Assembly (NCBI GenBank): GCA_947628955.1
Contig: CANRBX010000003.1
Coordinates: forward strand, 58,679 to 122,678
Length of the DNA stretch: 64,000 nucleotides
Reading direction: 5' to 3'
From: an uncultured Lachnospiraceae bacterium
Lineage (GTDB): Bacteria; Bacillota; Clostridia; Lachnospirales; Lachnospiraceae
Shown here piece by piece: positions 61,486-64,000 of the stretch; the stretch's first letter is position 1; each line of letters starts with the position of its first letter. The position numbers and the translations under genes are program-made. The notes beneath the pieces were generated by a model. That model did no database searches. It saw only the letters and a list, made by a program, of their open reading frames with translations, and was not told the DNA's origin.

Positions 61486-62157
61486 ATGGACTTCCGGCAT
61501 GAATGGAAGATAGAGATCAATACAGCCGATCTTCTGGCACTGCGCAGCCGTCTGCGTGTTCTTATGGAACCGGACATACACGCCGTGGACGGACGATACC
61601 AGATACGCAGCCTGTACTTTGACAGCCTCACTGACCGGGCACTGCGGGAGAAGATCGACGGCGTGAACCGGCGGGAAAAATTCCGCATCCGCTATTACAA
61701 CGGCGATACCGGCTTTTTGAGTCTGGAGAAAAAGAGCAAACTGAACGGCCTATGCAATAAACAGGCTGCACAGATAACGGCCGTGCAGGCACAGATGATT
61801 GCCAATGGAAGCACTCCGCAGATTCAGCAGAACGACCCGCCGCTTTTGCAGGAGCTCTGTTACAAAATGAAAACGGAGGGCCTTCAGCCAAAGGTTGTCG
61901 TGGACTATATCCGGGAGCCGTTCGTATACCGGCCAGGCAACGTCCGAGTCACCTTTGATTACGGAATCCGTACCGGCCTGCGGTGTACTGATTTTCTAAA
62001 TGCAGATCTTGTGACAGTACCGGCAGGGGACGCCCCGGTCTTAATGGAAGTAAAGTGGGATGCCTTCCTCCCGGACGTGATCCGGGATGCCGTTCAGATG
62101 ACCGGCCGCAGGGCGTCCGCCTTCTCAAAATACGCTCAGTGCCGTATTTACGGCTGA
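61486..62157 (+). CDS. VTC-domain protein (polyphosphate polymerase-like)
   Basis: 223 residues. FRHEWKIEINTADLLALRSR, YQIRSLYFDSLTDRALREK, REKFRIRYYNG, LEKKSKLNGLCNKQ and VDYIREPFVY, with LMEVKWDAFLPD, give the alternating basic and acidic strands of the tunnel-fold VTC domain. In yeast Vtc4 this domain makes polyphosphate from ATP; bacterial members are often encoded with DUF4956 membrane proteins and CotH or beta-helix surface proteins, as here. ATG 61486 has a GGGGGAAG site upstream. Confidence 0.85.
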   Translation: MDFRHEWKIEINTADLLALRSRLRVLMEPDIHAVDGRYQIRSLYFDSLTDRALREKIDGVNRREKFRIRYYNGDTGFLSLEKKSKLNGLCNKQAAQITAVQAQMIANGSTPQIQQNDPPLLQELCYKMKTEGLQPKVVVDYIREPFVYRPGNVRVTFDYGIRTGLRCTDFLNADLVTVPAGDAPVLMEVKWDAFLPDVIRDAVQMTGRRASAFSKYAQCRIYG

Positions 62158-62181
62158 TCCACGCAGAAAGGAATCAAAACT

Positions 62182-62853
62182 ATGACATTCAGTGACATTT
62201 TCAAATCCAGCTATTTAGAGAACATTTCCAGTGTGACCATCCTTGACATGGCGCTGGCCCTGATACTGGCCTTTGGGCTCGGCATCTTCATTTTTCTGAT
62301 CTATAAAAAGACCTACAATGGCGTGATGTATTCGTCCTCCTTCGGCGTCACGCTGATCGCTCTGACCATGATCACCACAGTTGTGATCCTCGCCGTTACC
62401 TCGAACGTAGTGCTTTCCCTCGGTATGGTCGGCGCGCTGTCCATCGTCCGCTTCCGTACCGCTATCAAGGAGCCGCTGGATATCGCTTTCCTGTTCTGGT
62501 CGATTGCCGCGGGTATTGTCCTGGCGGCGGGCATGATTCCGCTGGCAGTCATCGGCAGCGTCATCATCGGCCTGGTTCTGCTGGTATTTGTCAACCGGAA
62601 GTCTCACAGCAATCCCTATATTGTGGTGCTGCAGTGCAGCAGCCATGAGAGCGAGCAGGCGGCGAAGGCGTATCTGGAGAAACGGACTGAACGCTGTGTT
62701 GTCAAGAGCAAAACCGCGCAGAAGGGGCATATTGAACTCAATCTGGAAGTGCGTCTGAAGGACGATAACACGGACTTTATCAACGAACTCTCCGAAATGG
62801 ACGGCGTGGCCAGCGTGGTACTGGTGAGCTTCAACGGGGAGTATATGGGGTAA
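62182..62853 (+). CDS. DUF4956 membrane protein
   Basis: 223 residues. Three or four hydrophobic helices lie in the first ~140 residues (ILDMALALILAFGLGIFIFL, VTLIALTMITTVVILAV, AAGIVLAAGMIPLAVIGSVI); VGALSIVRFRTAIKEPLDIAF is the DUF4956 hallmark between them. The C-terminal ~80 residues are cytoplasmic and ferredoxin-like. It follows the VTC gene by 24 bases and is likely its membrane partner. Confidence 0.88.
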   Translation: MTFSDIFKSSYLENISSVTILDMALALILAFGLGIFIFLIYKKTYNGVMYSSSFGVTLIALTMITTVVILAVTSNVVLSLGMVGALSIVRFRTAIKEPLDIAFLFWSIAAGIVLAAGMIPLAVIGSVIIGLVLLVFVNRKSHSNPYIVVLQCSSHESEQAAKAYLEKRTERCVVKSKTAQKGHIELNLEVRLKDDNTDFINELSEMDGVASVVLVSFNGEYMG

Positions 62854-62864
62854 GGAGGGGCCTT

Positions 62865-64000
62865 ATGGCGAAGCATAAACATATCGATGCGATCTGTATC
62901 GGAATCACTGTGTTTACCCTGCTCCTGACCTTCCTCTTTATGAACGGAAAGGCCCTCGACATTACAGCCGTTGTAAGTGAAGAGAACAGCGACGCCATAT
63001 TTACCGAAAATGATCTGGATGCTGCGTGGGACACGGCAGGCGCGACAAAGATTACCCTTTCGGACGAAGGCAGTATGGTGAGCGGCAACGGCGCTTACGC
63101 CTATAATGACGACATCCATATCGTCTATTCGGGCAGATACATAATTTCCGGCGAGCTTTCCGATGGGTCGATCATCATCGAGGCGGACGGTGACGATAAA
63201 ATATGGCTGATGCTGGATGGTGCAGACATCCGCTGCGGGGACGATGCGGCAATTCGTGTGGAACAGGCGGGCAAGGTATTTCTGACCTTGCATGACGGCA
63301 CCGAAAACACGGTGTCTTCCGGTTCCGCTTATAGCGAAGAAGCGGTTTCTGCCGGTGTGGATGGGACGATTTACTCCAGGGACGATCTGACCATCAACGG
63401 ATCCGGTTCGCTTCAGGTCTCGGCAGAATACAGGCACGGCATTGTCTGCAACGACGATTTTGTGATGACTGGAGGCACACTTCATATAACCGCCGCGCAG
63501 GATGCCATTCACGCGAATGACAGTGTGCGCATCAAAGATGCCGATCTTACGCTTTCCGCCGGCGACGACGGGATCACGGTTTCCAATGACGAGGAAACAT
63601 CGTTCCTCTATGTGGAATCAGGAAAAATCTCGATTCCGTCCTGCTGCGAGGGCCTGGAAGCGGTGCAGATCACGATTGCCGGGGGAACGCTGGATATTGC
63701 TGCTGTGGATGACGGGCTTAACGCAAACGGATACAGCGGAAACTCTGTGATCAACATTACCGGCGGAGAGATCGCCGTTACGGTGGAAAACGGCAGGGAC
63801 GCGGACGGAATCGACTCCAATAAGGATATTTATATCAGCGGCGGAAAACTGTTTGTCAGCGTCAGCGACAGCGGCGGGAGCTGTGCGATTGACCACGGAA
63901 GCGAATACGGCGGCAAATGTGTAATCAGCGGCGGAACGGTCCTCGCCTGCGGGAGCAGCGGCATGGCGGAAGGATTTGATTCGTCTTCCACGCAGGGCTT
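62865..64000 (+). CDS. Secreted carbohydrate-binding beta-helix protein (Cthe_2159/DUF4353-like), cut by the right edge
   Basis: At least 378 residues, open to the window end. ATG 62865 follows AAGGAGG. A basic N terminus and a membrane segment (ICIGITVFTLLLTFLFM) form a signal or anchor. Then come repeated strands typical of the carbohydrate-binding family: GRYIISGELSDGSIIIEA, YSRDDLTINGSGSLQV, HGIVCNDDFVMTGGTLHITA and ANDSVRIKDADLTLSAGDDG, many carrying D-D/D-G loops that can bind calcium. In related proteins this right-handed beta-helix binds cellulose or other acidic glycans outside the cell. It completes the VTC-DUF4956-surface protein set. Confidence 0.85.
   Translation, partial: MAKHKHIDAICIGITVFTLLLTFLFMNGKALDITAVVSEENSDAIFTENDLDAAWDTAGATKITLSDEGSMVSGNGAYAYNDDIHIVYSGRYIISGELSDGSIIIEADGDDKIWLMLDGADIRCGDDAAIRVEQAGKVFLTLHDGTENTVSSGSAYSEEAVSAGVDGTIYSRDDLTINGSGSLQVSAEYRHGIVCNDDFVMTGGTLHITAAQDAIHANDSVRIKDADLTLSAGDDGITVSNDEETSFLYVESGKISIPSCCEGLEAVQITIAGGTLDIAAVDDGLNANGYSGNSVINITGGEIAVTVENGRDADGIDSNKDIYISGGKLFVSVSDSGGSCAIDHGSEYGGKCVISGGTVLACGSSGMAEGFDSSSTQG

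Noticed and set aside
1..64000. tRNA or rRNA genes
   Set aside because: No CCA-ended cloverleaf or rRNA-like sequence was recognised by eye; a tRNAscan-SE run would be decisive.

Overview
The window looks like a chromosome segment of a gut-type Firmicute, most likely a Lachnospiraceae/Clostridia relative. The evidence is strong AGGAGG-type ribosome binding sites, TTGACA/TATAAT promoters with 17-base spacers, an IspD/LicD/Wzx/Wzy capsule locus of Gram-positive type, ROK regulation, and a VTC-DUF4956-beta-helix cluster. The species cannot be fixed from the sequence alone. Three zones differ in composition and gene content.

Zone 1 (about 1-36300) is a large capsule or exopolysaccharide locus, almost all on the + strand. 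It holds a FabH-like ketoacyl synthase (cut by the left edge), a formyltransferase, two copies of an MBL-fold hydrolase, the priming sugar transferase, LicD plus an IspD/TarI-type cytidylyltransferase, an acyltransferase, several glycosyltransferases and a Wzy-like polymerase. A UDP-L-amino-sugar block (CapE/FnlA, SDR reductase, CapF, WecB/CapG) follows, then a pyruvyl transferase and a hexapeptide acetyltransferase. Next come an SGNH-like/aldo-keto reductase fusion, an F420-hydrogenase-beta-like Fe-S protein, an acyl carrier protein and FkbH; then an NTP-transferase/kinase, HAD phosphatase and second NTP-transferase; then Wzx, a GT2-GtrA protein, a large membrane glycosyltransferase-like protein and a radical SAM/SPASM protein. 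Much of the zone is AT-rich. It carries at least seven decayed gene pieces, several of them recognisable fragments of genes that stand intact nearby, so it has been remodelled by duplication and recombination. Three genes contain runs of 8-9 G. The two G9 genes are in frame; the G8 gene (the acyltransferase) is out of frame and would be restored by one added G. This is the pattern of slipped-strand phase variation of capsule structure.

Zone 2 (about 36.3-44.4 kb) is an accessory junction. Two AAA-ATPase/PD-(D/E)XK genes lie in opposite orientation with the same promoter, one of them with an in-frame internal deletion. There are remnants bearing GEIN-type 12-bp repeats, and an operon of three serine recombinases with no obvious passenger genes.

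Zone 3 (44.4-60.3 kb, GC-rich) is a catabolic regulon: three xylose-isomerase-like TIM-barrel proteins, a Gfo/Idh/MocA oxidoreductase, a ROK regulator, a nitroreductase, a GH51 arabinofuranosidase, a zinc alcohol dehydrogenase, a VOC protein, an aldo-keto reductase, a thiolase with its DUF35 partner, and an FGGY kinase. Two promoters share a 20-base motif (17/20 identical) overlapping the -35 box, and the ROK promoter has a related core, which suggests one regulon. A thiolase/DUF35 pair inside a sugar oxidation/isomerisation cluster is unusual, and this is my best candidate for an undescribed pathway. No transporter is visible in it.

The right end (60.3-64 kb) carries a structured inverted-repeat element, a RelE/ParE-Phd type toxin-antitoxin pair with its operator, and a VTC-domain protein, a DUF4956 membrane protein and a secreted carbohydrate-binding beta-helix protein cut by the right edge.
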